Of a DNA stretch of 64,000 nt, positions 35,261 to 44,772 are shown piece after piece; positions within the stretch are counted from its first letter, which is position 1, and each line of letters begins with the position of its first letter. Both the position numbers and the translations under genes were made by a program. Source of the DNA: Calliopum simillimum (Eukaryota; Arthropoda; Insecta; Diptera; Lauxaniidae); assembly GCA_951812925.1 (NCBI GenBank), contig OX638368.1:20585187-20649186 (forward strand), written 5' to 3'. The notes under the pieces were generated by a model. The model worked only from the letters and a program-made list of their open reading frames with translations, did not search any database and was not told the DNA's origin.

Positions 35261-35724
35261 ATGAAAACTGTTGTCTATTTAGTGCTTGTGCTATCTTTAG
35301 CATCAATATCTTTGGCTTCCGTTCGAACTGGAAATTATTATGACGATGGTAAGAATAAAAGTACAATAACTAAACAACAAGACTGATATAATCAGTATAA
35401 CCACTTTCAGACCATCCTGATCAGTGTACCATAAGTGATACATTAATTATAGATCCGGGCCGTCATAAGGACCCAAGGATTAAATGTGGACGTTTATATT
35501 GCTATAATGATGGAACTGTTGAAATGTATACGTAAGTTACTTTAAAGTATTGAAAACTACTTCAAAAAACTTTTGAACTTTCAAATGCTTAAAATCATTT
35601 TAAAAATTTTCCCTTTAGTTGCAGTGCAATGGATATTAACAAGCCGGGCTACAAATTTGGTGATTTTATAGATCCATCTCTAGATTATCCAGCATGCTGT
35701 AAACGAAAAATTGTAAAGGCATAG
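35261..35724 (+). CDS. Secreted single-domain von Willebrand factor C (SVWC) protein
   Basis: Three exons: 35261-35348, 35411-35531 and 35619-35724, joined by introns of 62 and 87 bp with GTAAG...TTTCAG and GTAAG...TTTAG borders. The spliced frame gives 104 residues ending in TAG. Residues 1-19 (MKTVVYLVLVLSLASISLA) are a clear signal peptide. The mature part has the SVWC layout: C at DQC, then IDPG, IKCGRLYCYNDGTVEMYTC and finally DYPACCK. The family is confined to arthropod-type secreted peptides and includes Vago, a virus-induced signalling factor; which role this member has is not shown. It has six cysteines where the common form has eight: the cysteine in the region before the DxxxxYPxCC block and the last one are missing. 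AATAAA lies at 35802. Upstream lies a broken duplicate. Confidence 0.87.
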
Positions 35725-35801
35725 TAAAGAAAATATGCGGTGCCCTTGATGCCATCATTCGCATTAACTTTTTCTAATCTTGTTTTGCCTCTAAATACTA
35801 A

Positions 35802-35807
35802 AATAAA
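35802..35807 (+). terminator. Polyadenylation signal AATAAA of the SVWC gene
   Basis: AATAAA 78 bp past the stop codon, followed by a T-rich stretch (35815-35835), fits a poly-A site for the three-exon gene. Confidence 0.55.
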
Positions 35808-35853
35808 AATGAAACATTTGTTTTCATAAATTTCTATTATTTATGATGATTCA

Positions 35854-36093
35854 GTGATGTATTTACGTGCCATAAATAAACAAAAAACTTTATCGCAATT
35901 AATACAGTTAGGCATTCACAGGTTTCAGCTACTTATTAGACTCTCCTCCCGAAATAAGGTTCACTGCATTTGGGTATCTGGAAATAGAGAAATGGCAGGT
36001 AATGAAACTGCAGATGAGCTCGCTATGAAAGGCTCATCAAAACATCTCTTAAGCTCGTCTTGGAGTTTAATAAAATTTCACCTAAGCAATTGA
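35854..36093 (+). pseudogene. Non-LTR retrotransposon RNase H fragment
   Basis: The + frame contains VHCIWVSGNREMAGNETADE followed by LAMKGSS, matching the RNase H block 'W-P-GH-GI-GNE-AD-LA-KGS' of jockey/I-type elements. The usual catalytic histidine of GH is N here. The frame is cut off on both sides: no reverse transcriptase lies upstream and it stops at the edge of repeat B2. It is a fragment inserted just after the SVWC gene; the upstream broken copy of the locus shows no equivalent. Confidence 0.75.
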
Positions 36094-36094
36094 G

Positions 36095-36755
36095 AAGACA
36101 AAAAAGTTAAAGAAGTTTAAGATGACACACTGGAGAACAGACAAGCAAAATCATTCATGGCAAGAGTTTCCAAACAAAGAACAAAATACACAGTAAAAAA
36201 AACTGACGGTAAAATTAACTATAAATTTTGTATTCTATAGTTTTTCAAATTTTCTATAGGAAACAAAAACAACAATTCAAAATTTCAAAACCAGCTTTAC
36301 TTTTCGACAGTTGAATTTAGCTGTACATTTTGTACTCCATACATTTATTTTTTTGATATGAATAAAAGTTTGAATTGAGTTTTTAACAGGTTCATAAGAT
36401 TCTCACATTGTTTAAGAATAAATCAACATAAGTTTGCTAGAGTTGTACTGATATTTTGCCATTTGAAATGGTGCTGCCATAGAAGTTGTTTCCTACAAAT
36501 TCTATCGCTTTTTGGAAACAGCCCTTCTGTGGTGCTAACTTTTAAACCGTTGCAAAACAATTTAACTTTTTGTAACAGTTTACATTGTTTGCTGACCTTT
36601 TAAGAAGGTTATTTTTACTGTAGCTGGGTTTGATAGTTTCTAAGCCGAGTAAACTGTAGATTTACAAAGTTCAACGGTCCAAATACAAAAACTCCGGGTT
36701 GGTGCAATTTCTATCGTTGAAATCGGTTTGATTGACCAATATTTTTTTTTTCTGT
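36095..36755 (+). repeat. Flank repeat B2
   Basis: Second long copy of B (compare 33137-33935), same order of blocks and same orientation, with small gaps (for example the 'cagctgcttacagccc' part is shortened). It ends a few tens of bases before element E. Confidence 0.85.
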
Positions 36756-37509
36756 GCAGTTTGACGGCAGACCTTCGATTCTTTGGCCAATTTTTTTTGG
36801 ACGTAGGGGGATGTGTGTGCCTTGGTCCGCTTTTCAGTTTTTTCAATGTGCTGGATTTTCCAAAAAAGTTTCTTTAGTTTTTTGATTAAGTTATATTTCT
36901 ACAATGCTTGCAGCATAAAATGACGTGACAATGATATTTCTATGTCTTACCATTGAGTAGAAATTTTACTTTTTCCGTTGCAATCTCAAATGGTCCAAGG
37001 TACACCATGCAAGTGTACCTTGGACTGTTAAAAATAAAAGAGAATACATTTTATTAAGGTAATAAATTATGAAAGAAACATTTATAATGTAATCAAAAGT
37101 AAAATTTTTTTCAATAAAAAAAAAAAATTTATCATGGACAAATAATATTATATTGAGAGGCGATTATGGCCTACTGGTTTCCTGTCGAAAAAGTCTTCCT
37201 GTTCAATAATCATAGGTCCAAGGTACACACAGACAGCATGTTTTAAAAACTGTCTGTTTAATGAAAATACATCTAAAACACACGAAAAGCTTAAAACAAT
37301 AACTAAACTTCCTTCCTGATGTTGTAAAACTGAGATATTTCAAGTAAGTTTCTCACAAAACGTTTCGTAGTTTAGTCCAAAAACAAATTTTTACACACAA
37401 AAAACACTTTTTCCGCCGCTTTTTATACACGCACACATCTTGACGGTCTGAAGTCAACTAATATGAGTCACCGGTATGAGTGGAAAATTCCATAGAAGAT
37501 CATTATCGT

Positions 37510-37517
37510 GCAAGTGC
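37510..37517. repeat. 8-bp target duplication, left (GCAAGTGC)
   Basis: GCAAGTGC directly precedes the left arm of the fold-back and is repeated exactly at 40356-40363 after the right arm. Confidence 0.8.
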
Positions 37518-38069
37518 AGAGAGTATAGATATAAAGAGTGATCATCACTCGAATGGTTATACTCACTCACAATTATGGTGACTATGGTCTCAAGTCGGTG
37601 AAAAATAGCGCACCTTGCGGCTGCAGATGGAACTAAATCCTTTGAAGAATTCCAGAATTCACATAAGTGCGAATATATGCGAATATATTGTTTTATATAT
37701 AGCTTTGTTTCATTCGTTTGTTTTTCGTTTTTCGTTTTGTTTTTAATATTTTTTTGTCGTTTTTACGTTTTACTCAAGTGCAAGCATATACGAAGATTTT
37801 GCCTAATTGTATATCTTCGTTTCATTTGCGCCTGCGGTTTCGTTTGTTTACAATATTTTCGTAAATATTTCAATTCCGAGAATATTGGTCTTTTTTTTTT
37901 TGGTCTTTTTTGTTTTGTCTACGCATATGTTTTTTTTTTTCATTGACATTTTTTATGAATGAAATGAAATTTAAGATTTGGGTTTTAAGGTTTTATGGAT
38001 GTTGCCAAATTTTGTCAGATCATTCAACTTTAGAATTTTGTTTCTAAGTTCAGATTTTCATTTTCAGAA

Positions 38070-38345
38070 AATGAAAAATTATTTTTTTCCTAAGTCCAAA
38101 AAATTTAAAATTACTTTTTTTTCTAAGTTCAAAAATTGAAAAATAAGTTTTTTTTCTAAGTCCAAAAATTTAAAAATTACTTTTTTTTCTAAGTTCAAAA
38201 ATGAAAAATAAGTTTTTTTTTCTAAGTCCAAAAAATTAAAAATAAGTTTTTTTTCCAAGTCCAAAAATTTAAAAATTACTTTTTTTCCTACTTTTTTTCT
38301 ACAATAAGTTCAAAAACTGAAAAATTAGTTTTTTTCCTAAGTTAC
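38070..38345 (-). repeat. 32-bp tandem repeats in the left fold-back arm
   Basis: Units of the form tttttttctaagtccaaaaa and ctaagttcaaaaattgaaaa alternate at about 32-bp spacing, roughly seven copies. They are mirrored at 39600-39815. Confidence 0.85.
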
Positions 38346-39599
38346 AATAAAAAAATGAAAATTTAAGTTAAGAAAATGACAATTTAGTGGACTTTTGACA
38401 AAACAACCTAAGTCAAGATAAGACAATTCTCCAGGATTTTAGTCCTAAATTCAAAATTTAAATACGCTTCTTTTGATGTAATCGCCATTTCTCTATGATT
38501 TTTTGTTCCAAAGATATAAGGGTGTCCCAAAGTTCACGCAAGATTTCAACTTAACGCCATTCGTGAGGTAAAGTGTTGTCAGCCAAAAAAAAAAAGTTTG
38601 ACAGCTAACAGTTTAAGATTAGTAGAAAAGTGTGAAAAAAGGAGATTCAACTCTGCATCAAAGAAATTGAGTCGCATTATTGAAAAGCATTTAATAAATT
38701 TTTTAGCTCTCTAGAAAAGTTGCCAATTTCGAGGTAGATTGTTTTGTCAAAAAAGCACAGATATGTATTGCGTTCTGTGCAAAACACATGAATGCGTTAT
38801 TTTGTTATTTTTTGTACAGTGTTAAAGAAACTTAAAAAATATATGAGCCGTTCAAAATGACAATGGTGCAACTCCAAAACGAGACAAAAGTAATGTCATA
38901 TAAATTATGTGCCATATTGATCGGTAAATTTTTTGTGAAAACAGAAATCAATGTCATTCATTCCTAACAAAATGTCAGCCAATTAATATTATGACATTAC
39001 TTTTGTCTCGTTATGGAGTTGCACCATTGTCATTTTGAACGGCTCATATATTTTTTAAGTTTCTTTTACACTGTACAAAAAATAACAAAATAACGCATTC
39101 ATGTGTTTTGCACAGAACGCAATACATATCTGTGCTTTTTTGACAAAACAATCTACCTCGAAATTGGCAACTTTTCTAGAGAGCTAAAAAATTTATTAAA
39201 TGCTTTCCAATAATGTGACTCAATTTCTTTGATGCAGAGTTGAATCTCCTTTTTTCACACTTTTCTACTAATCTTAAACTGTTAGCTGTCAAACTTTTTT
39301 TTTTTGGCTGACAACACTTTACCTCACGAATGGCGTTAAGTTGAAATCTTGCGTGAACTTTGGGACACCCTTATATCTTTGGAACAAAAAATCATAGAGA
39401 AATGGCGATTACATCAAAAGAAGCGTATTTAAATTTGAATTTAGGACTAAAATCCTGGAGAATTGTCTTATCTTGACTTAGGTTGTTTTGTCAAAAGTCC
39501 ACTAAATTGTCATTTTCTTAACTTAAATTTTCATTTTTTTATTGTAACTTAGGAAAAAAACGAATTTTTCAGTTTTTGAACTTATTGTAGAAAAAAAGT

Positions 39600-39815
39600 A
39601 GGAAAAAAAGTAATTTTTAAATTTTTGGACTTGGAAAAAAAACTTATTTTTAATTTTTTGGACTTAGAAAAAAAAACTTATTTTTCATTTTTGAACTTAG
39701 AAAAAAAAGTAATTTTTAAATTTTTGGACTTAGAAAAAAAACTTATTTTTCAATTTTTGAACTTAGAAAAAAAAGTAATTTTAAATTTTTTGGACTTAGG
39801 AAAAAAATAATTTTT
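39600..39815 (+). repeat. 32-bp tandem repeats in the right fold-back arm
   Basis: GGACTTAGAAAAAAAA and GAACTTAGAAAAAAAA starts at about 39628, 39660, 39692, 39726, 39758 and 39791, so the period is 32-34 bp. The 61-codon frame across them (M-D-L-E-K-K cycles) is a translation of the repeat. Confidence 0.85.
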
Positions 39816-40355
39816 CATTTTCTGAAAATGAAAATCTGAACTTAGAAACAAAATTCTAAAGTTGAATGATCTGACAAAATTTGGCAACATCCATAAAACC
39901 TTAAAACCCAAATCTTAAATTTCATTTCATTCATAAAAAATGTCAATGAAAAAAAAAACATATGCGTAGACAAAACAAAAAAGACCAATATTCTCGGAAT
40001 TGAAATATTTACGAAAATATTGTAAACAAACGAAACCGCAGGCGCAAATGAAACGAAGATATACAATTAGGCAAAATCTTCGTATATGCTTGCACTTGAG
40101 TAAAACGTAAAAACGACAAAAAAATATTAAAAACAAAACGAAAAACGAAAAACAAACGAATGAAACAAAGCTATATATAAAACAATATATTCGCATATAT
40201 TCGCACTTATGTGAATTCTGGAATTCTTCAAAGGATTTAGTTCCATCTGCAGCCGCAAGGTGCGCTATTTTTCACCGACTTGAGACCATAGTCACCATAA
40301 TTGTGAGTGAGTATAACCATTCGAGTGATGATCACTCTTTATATCTATACTCTCT

Positions 40356-40363
40356 GCAAGTGC
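40356..40363. repeat. 8-bp target duplication, right (GCAAGTGC)
   Basis: Exact match to 37510-37517, immediately after the right arm end (ctatactctct). Confidence 0.8.
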
Positions 40364-40430
40364 AACTTTTGAGTGGCAACCGACACTCGGACCGAGGTAC
40401 ACTCGGACCAAGCTACACACATCTCCCCTA

Positions 40431-42110
40431 CATCTTTTTCTTCACTCATTTTGATCAAACTTACAACAAATCAACATGTTTGTCGTTGGATAAAACGTGT
40501 GTTAAGATTTTTTCAACCTCACTCTTTATGACCCGTCTCGAAGCTTCGTTACCTTAACGTTTGCTCCCAGAATGTATGAAATCTCTTTAAAATATGCAGC
40601 ATATGGTTTCAGAGATATAAACTACAACACATTTTTCATTTAACCCACTGTGGGTCTGTCTAAGCATAGAATGATATTATGACACAATTGTAATTCCTAT
40701 TCTTCCATGAAAGTCATTTTAAAGCAATTTTCATTTAGTTTTGTATGATGGATTTTTATATGTTCAAGGGCAATTTACGAGGAAACACTCATATGTGTTT
40801 TTAATTAAAAATTCCCTGATATACATAAATTCAAAGCATTCATTGCGATTTCTGGCAAACCCTTTTTTTTCATTTGTTTGCAAATAACTGGCATTTTCTT
40901 AAGTGAACTCGGTCATTTCAGCAAAAAAAAAAAAATAAAAAATTGCTGGAAAAATACAACACTCAATTACCATAACGATGCTGCCAAACAGAAAAATGTG
41001 TGGGCATGAGGTTGACAACAATATTGTTGTCAACATGATTATATTTTCCCCTTCTATGGATATAAACAAAGTTCCCCCATATCATCAGCAAATGAATTTA
41101 CATTGTGTGTATATAAGTATACATAGTTGTTCAAGCATTTTCAGCGGTACTACAGTGAAAGGATAATTAAAACGCTGTACAAAGTCCAAATGATGAATTC
41201 TCTGGAAATTTTGTTAAAAAACTGATGGAATTAAATGACCCAGTAGTGAACTTGAAAATAAAATTCTGTGAATTATACTTCAGTTTAGATTTAAACAAAA
41301 AACCAAATGGATACCGAAAAAGTCAGCAGAAGTGAATTAGCTACTTACTCTGATACACCAAAGACATAATCTATATTTCCATGTCGGACTTGTTTTTGTA
41401 TGAAAGGCAGTATTGGACATGATAGTCTAAATTGACTTGATCGAATAAAATGTAAGGATCTGGAGATTTGTAGAGAAAAACCACAAACTTCGGTGGAGAC
41501 AATTCACTTTAACTTTATACATACTCTTCTTAGTAGCTTCATTAGAAGAAGAGTAAGTAAACCATATATTCTAAATTTATTAAGGGTACTTATAATAAAA
41601 ATCATCACAGCTGTATTAAAAAAGTTTTGAGTGTATATAAACTACAACAAGAGCATCGACTACCGAAATATTTTGACATAATTTAATCAAAAAATCCATA
41701 TTATGTCTATAAAAAAATTTTAATTGGCCACTGGCCACATTCCGTGAAGCAACAAGCTAGCGGATGAAAGCTTAAAATGTATATTTGCTGGAATCTCCCA
41801 CACACATGCTCACACTTACTCATCCAAAGTGGATACCCAATTTTACATGCAAATATTTGCGCCAACGCTGAAAGCCCATACACGGAGGCTTTTAATAAAA
41901 TCTCGCGTTCAACTTCGTTTTGTCAATCCATATTACTATCGTTCATCGTTGTCAGAATGTCGAAACATCAATATGCATCAAATTGGCTTCATTAGGGTGG
42001 TATGGCAATTCAATTAGAAAGTGGGACTTTTCTATTTACTGGCAAAATTATGTATTGGATAGAATGTTAGTCTTCCCAGAAGACACTCTCTATAGAAGCA
42101 AACATTAGAA
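40431..42110. other. 1.7 kb without a recognised gene
   Basis: AT-rich DNA. Short overlapping frames at 41777-42108 have more even composition but no motif I recognise. Nothing is supported. Confidence 0.45.
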
Positions 42111-42116
42111 TTGTCA

Positions 42117-42754
42117 TTAGTATAAGCATTAGCATTAACATTAATATTAGCATTAGCATTAGCATTAGCATTAGCATTAGCATTAGCATTAGCATTAGCA
42201 TTAGCATTAGCATTAGCATTAGCATTAGCATTAGCATTAGCATTAGCATTAGCATTAGCATTAGCATTAGCATTAGCATTAGCATTAGCATTAGCATTAG
42301 CATTATCATTAGCATTAGCATTAGCATTAGCATTAGCATAAGCATTAGCATTAGCATTAGCATTAGCATTAGCATTAGCATTAGCATTAGCATTAGCATT
42401 AGCATTAGCATTAGCATTAGCATTAGCATTAGCATTAGCATTACCATTAGCATTAGCATTAGCATTAGCATTAGCATTAGCATTAGCATTACCATTAGCA
42501 TTAGCATTAGCATTAGCATTAGCATTAGCATTAGCATTAGCATTAGCATTAGCATTAGCATTAGCATTAGCATTAGCATTACCATTAGCATTAGCATTAG
42601 CATTAGCATTAGCATTAGCATTAGCATTAGCATTAGCATTAGCATTAGCATTAGCATTAGCATTAGCATTAGCATTAGCATTAGCATTAGCATTAGCATT
42701 AGTATTAGCATTAGCATTAGCATTAGCATTAGCATTAGCATTAGCATTAGCATT
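42117..42754. repeat. (AGCATT)n hexanucleotide array
   Basis: About 640 bp and 105 units of AGCATT with few variants. ACCATT at about 42443, 42491 and 42581 and ATCATT near 42305 differ by one base; a TAAGCATT (42340) and GTATT (42702) are others. The left edge is degenerate. The 258-codon (N-A cycle) and 236-codon (M-L cycle) frames on the - strand are artefacts of a 6-bp unit without stops in two frames. Confidence 0.97.
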
Positions 42755-43120
42755 TGGACTTGTATTAACATGAACAATTAATTTTGTTTTCTTCTTCTTT
42801 TTGGACAATTTTGCACAACATACAGTATGTCAAGAAATGCTTTTCACATTGAAAATAAATTCATATTTTTAACTTATTAAGCAAAAAAACCTACTTCTTA
42901 CTTTTTTGCCAAACTTTTTTTCATGAATAATAGTTGCTTACCATGTTAAGAAAGGATTCGTGAAAAAAAATTTGCAAATTCAATGTCAAATAAAGAAAAA
43001 ATCAACAAAAACAAATCATACTCCATTTTTGAAGTGTCAAGAATTGCTTTTCACAAATAAAAATAAATGTTTTTATATTAAATTTTTAGTATCTTCCTTG
43101 CTTACAGCCATCTTTGAATG
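42755..43120. other. 0.37 kb without a recognised gene
   Basis: AT-rich DNA with two similar short stretches (tgtcaagaa.tgcttttcaca near 42827 and 43037). Nothing else is recognised. Confidence 0.4.
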
Positions 43121-43129
43121 ACCACCATA

Positions 43130-43590
43130 AGCATCTTACACACATTGTGGACGTTTTCACATAGAAAGAACCAGGTTTCAGGTTGTAATTACTCGGCCTT
43201 TTCCAATATTGTATTTTCAAATGTAGTTTGGTATTTGGTTGTCTTTTAGCGACCTTTTATTTAAATAGACCTACAAATTTTCGATAGGATTATTGTCGGG
43301 ACTTTGGACTAATGCATCCATCACTTTTCCACAGTTAAACTGAAGCCACATTCGCACCATAGTTTGAAATGGGGTTTTCAGTCCCCGATAAACCCAAATC
43401 GTCAAGTTTTTTAATGTGAAATGGTTAGATACTCCTTTGAGTTCATGGTTGTGGCTTTAAAGGATAAGTTCCTACTCCTCTGCCAGCTCCAAGTCATAAT
43501 ACTAACTTAAACAATTTTAACAGTCGGAATAATGTTGCAGTTTTCTAACGATTTTAACGCCTTTTGGCACACTATAGCTAGTCCATCGTT
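43130..43590 (-). pseudogene. Tc1-like transposase 3' relic, left arm
   Basis: The reverse complement reads the same landmarks as the right arm, with SPDNNPIENL then a stop (about 43300-43270). It is more divergent: the short inner block with the catgatctcgaaagagtatc of the right arm is catgaactcaaaggagtatc here, and about 30 bp present at 43858-43888 are missing. Confidence 0.65.
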
Positions 43591-43645
43591 ATAATACGAT
43601 GTCACATTCTCTGATAAAACGAGTATGATGTTGTCTTACAACGAT

Positions 43646-44120
43646 GGACCTGCTATAGTGTGGAGAAAGGCAAAACATCGCTACATTATTTCGACTGTTA
43701 AAATTGTTAAATTTAGTATTATGACTTGGAGGTGGCAGAGGAGTAGGAACTTATCCTTTAAAGCCACAACCATGATCTCGAAAGAGTATCTAACCATTTC
43801 ACATTAAAAAACTAGACTATTTGGGTTTATCGGGGACTGAAAACCCCATTTCAAATTCGATCAGCGTAATGATCGAAAGCATAAGCGACTATGGTGCGAA
43901 TGTGGCTTCAGTTTAACTGTGGGAAAGTGATGGATGAATTACTCTAAAGTCCCGACAATAATCCTATCGAAAATGTGTGGGTCTATTGAAAGAAAAAGGT
44001 CGCTAAAAGTCAACCAAATACCAAACTACATTTGAAAAAACAATATTGCGAAAGGCCGAGTAATTACAACCTGAAACCTGGTTCCTTCTATGTGCAAACG
44101 TCTGCAATGTGTGGTAGATG
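43646..44120 (+). pseudogene. Tc1-like transposase 3' relic, right arm
   Basis: Landmarks in order: GPAIVWRKAKHRYIISTVK (43646 on) and, in another frame, SPDNNPIENVWVY (43947 on). The middle contains stops near 43805 and 43850. The second catalytic D block is not recognisable. The twin in the left arm is at about 43130-43590 on the opposite strand. Confidence 0.7.
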
Positions 44121-44131
44121 CTTATGGTGGT

Positions 44132-44772
44132 ACTTGGGCCACTCTAATTAAGCTCAATTTAATCCATGCGATTGCCTGGTTATCTGACTGTCGCTTTTGG
44201 TCATCCATCTTAATTTAAATTTGTTTTCTATTAAATCGAAATCGTTTCTGTATAGCGGAGCAACTGCTGCTCATGTTGTTGGTGTTGCTGCTACAGCTGC
44301 AATCATATTCCAGTTGCTATGATGCTCCTCCCGGCTTTTCATTTTCACCCATATGATTGTATTTTGGCTTTTATTGTGTATTCGAACAAGTAAAAGCCAT
44401 TTGTTTCCCATCATACGCTCCATTTCCGCATGTTAGTCACGATTTCTTGTTAACCATGGAAATTAGCAACGAATCTGGTGGGTTTTCTTAATTGTTTTCC
44501 AATGCAACAACCAAAAATCATTTTTCACGTAAAATGCACATTTTGTGTGTGTGGCAATTTTTAGCGTTGTGGTATGCGCCCGAAATACATTTTTTCTAAT
44601 TTTGAAATATGAATTATTCATTTCGGACTTTTTAAACGATTTATATTTTGTAAATAAATAATTTGTACACAAATATATCGGTCAGTGTATTTTCAATGTA
44701 GAGTGTAATGACCATAAAAATATTTGAATGTAGCACATGTGAGGCATAGTAATACAATGAAAAGTTTAAAGT
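44132..44772. other. 0.64 kb without a recognised gene
   Basis: AT-rich DNA with a short stretch of tgctgctcatgttgttggtg type (44266-44300). Nothing is recognised. Confidence 0.45.

Larger units (their letters stand above)
37518..40355. mobile_element. 2.84-kb fold-back transposon with arms of about 1.37 kb
   Basis: The left arm 37518-38900 and right arm 38990-40355 are nearly identical reverse complements; visible differences include a gap of about 15 bp in a T-run near 37890 and single bases. The loop is 89 bp. The ends are AGAGAGTATAGATATAAAG. Each arm carries tandem units of about 32 bp (38070-38345; 39600-39815). The exact 8-bp flanks GCAAGTGC mark insertion into element E. FB elements of Drosophila share the plan of long arms with short internal repeats but make 9-bp duplications; hAT and P types make 8. 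No transposase is encoded; the 89- and 61-codon frames occur once per arm and look accidental. The high arm identity implies recent origin or gene conversion. Confidence 0.92.
36804..40430. mobile_element. TA-flanked element E with GGTCCAAGGTACAC phrases, split by a fold-back
   Basis: Left end TAGGGGGATGTGTGTGCC then TTGGTCCG; the right end in reverse complement is TAGGGGAGATGTGTGTAGCT then TGGTCCG. The phrase GGTCCAAGGTACAC recurs at 36992, 37013 (reverse), 37215, 40388 and 40404, plus the left end in reverse. Without the inserted fold-back (and one target copy) the element would be about 780 bp, close to elements A (890) and B (884). The first bases TAGGGG are shared with element B. No coding sequence is present. 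Confidence 0.75.
43121..44131. mobile_element. 1-kb palindrome built from a Tc1 transposase 3' half
   Basis: Arms 43121-about 43593 and about 43644-44131 are diverged reverse complements, outer ends accaccataagcatct. Each arm carries the end of a Tc1-like transposase pointing outward. On the + strand (right arm) 43947-43988 reads SPDNNPIENVWVY, then a stop and KKKVAKSQPNTK, the 'SPDLNPIENLW' block with the catalytic E. An upstream piece GPAIVWRKAKHRY (43646 on) matches the 'W.K...' strand of the same domain. The left arm, read on the - strand, has SPDNNPIENL then a stop. Both copies are broken by stops and frame changes, in places at different positions. Confidence 0.85.

Noticed and set aside
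37677..37946. 89-codon frame present in both arms of the fold-back
   Set aside because: Its appearance twice is explained by the inverted repeat; residues are F/C/Y-rich from T-rich DNA and resemble no transposase.
42032..42808. 258- and 236-codon open frames on the - strand
   Set aside because: They are N-A and M-L cycles from the AGCATT array, open in two frames by composition alone.
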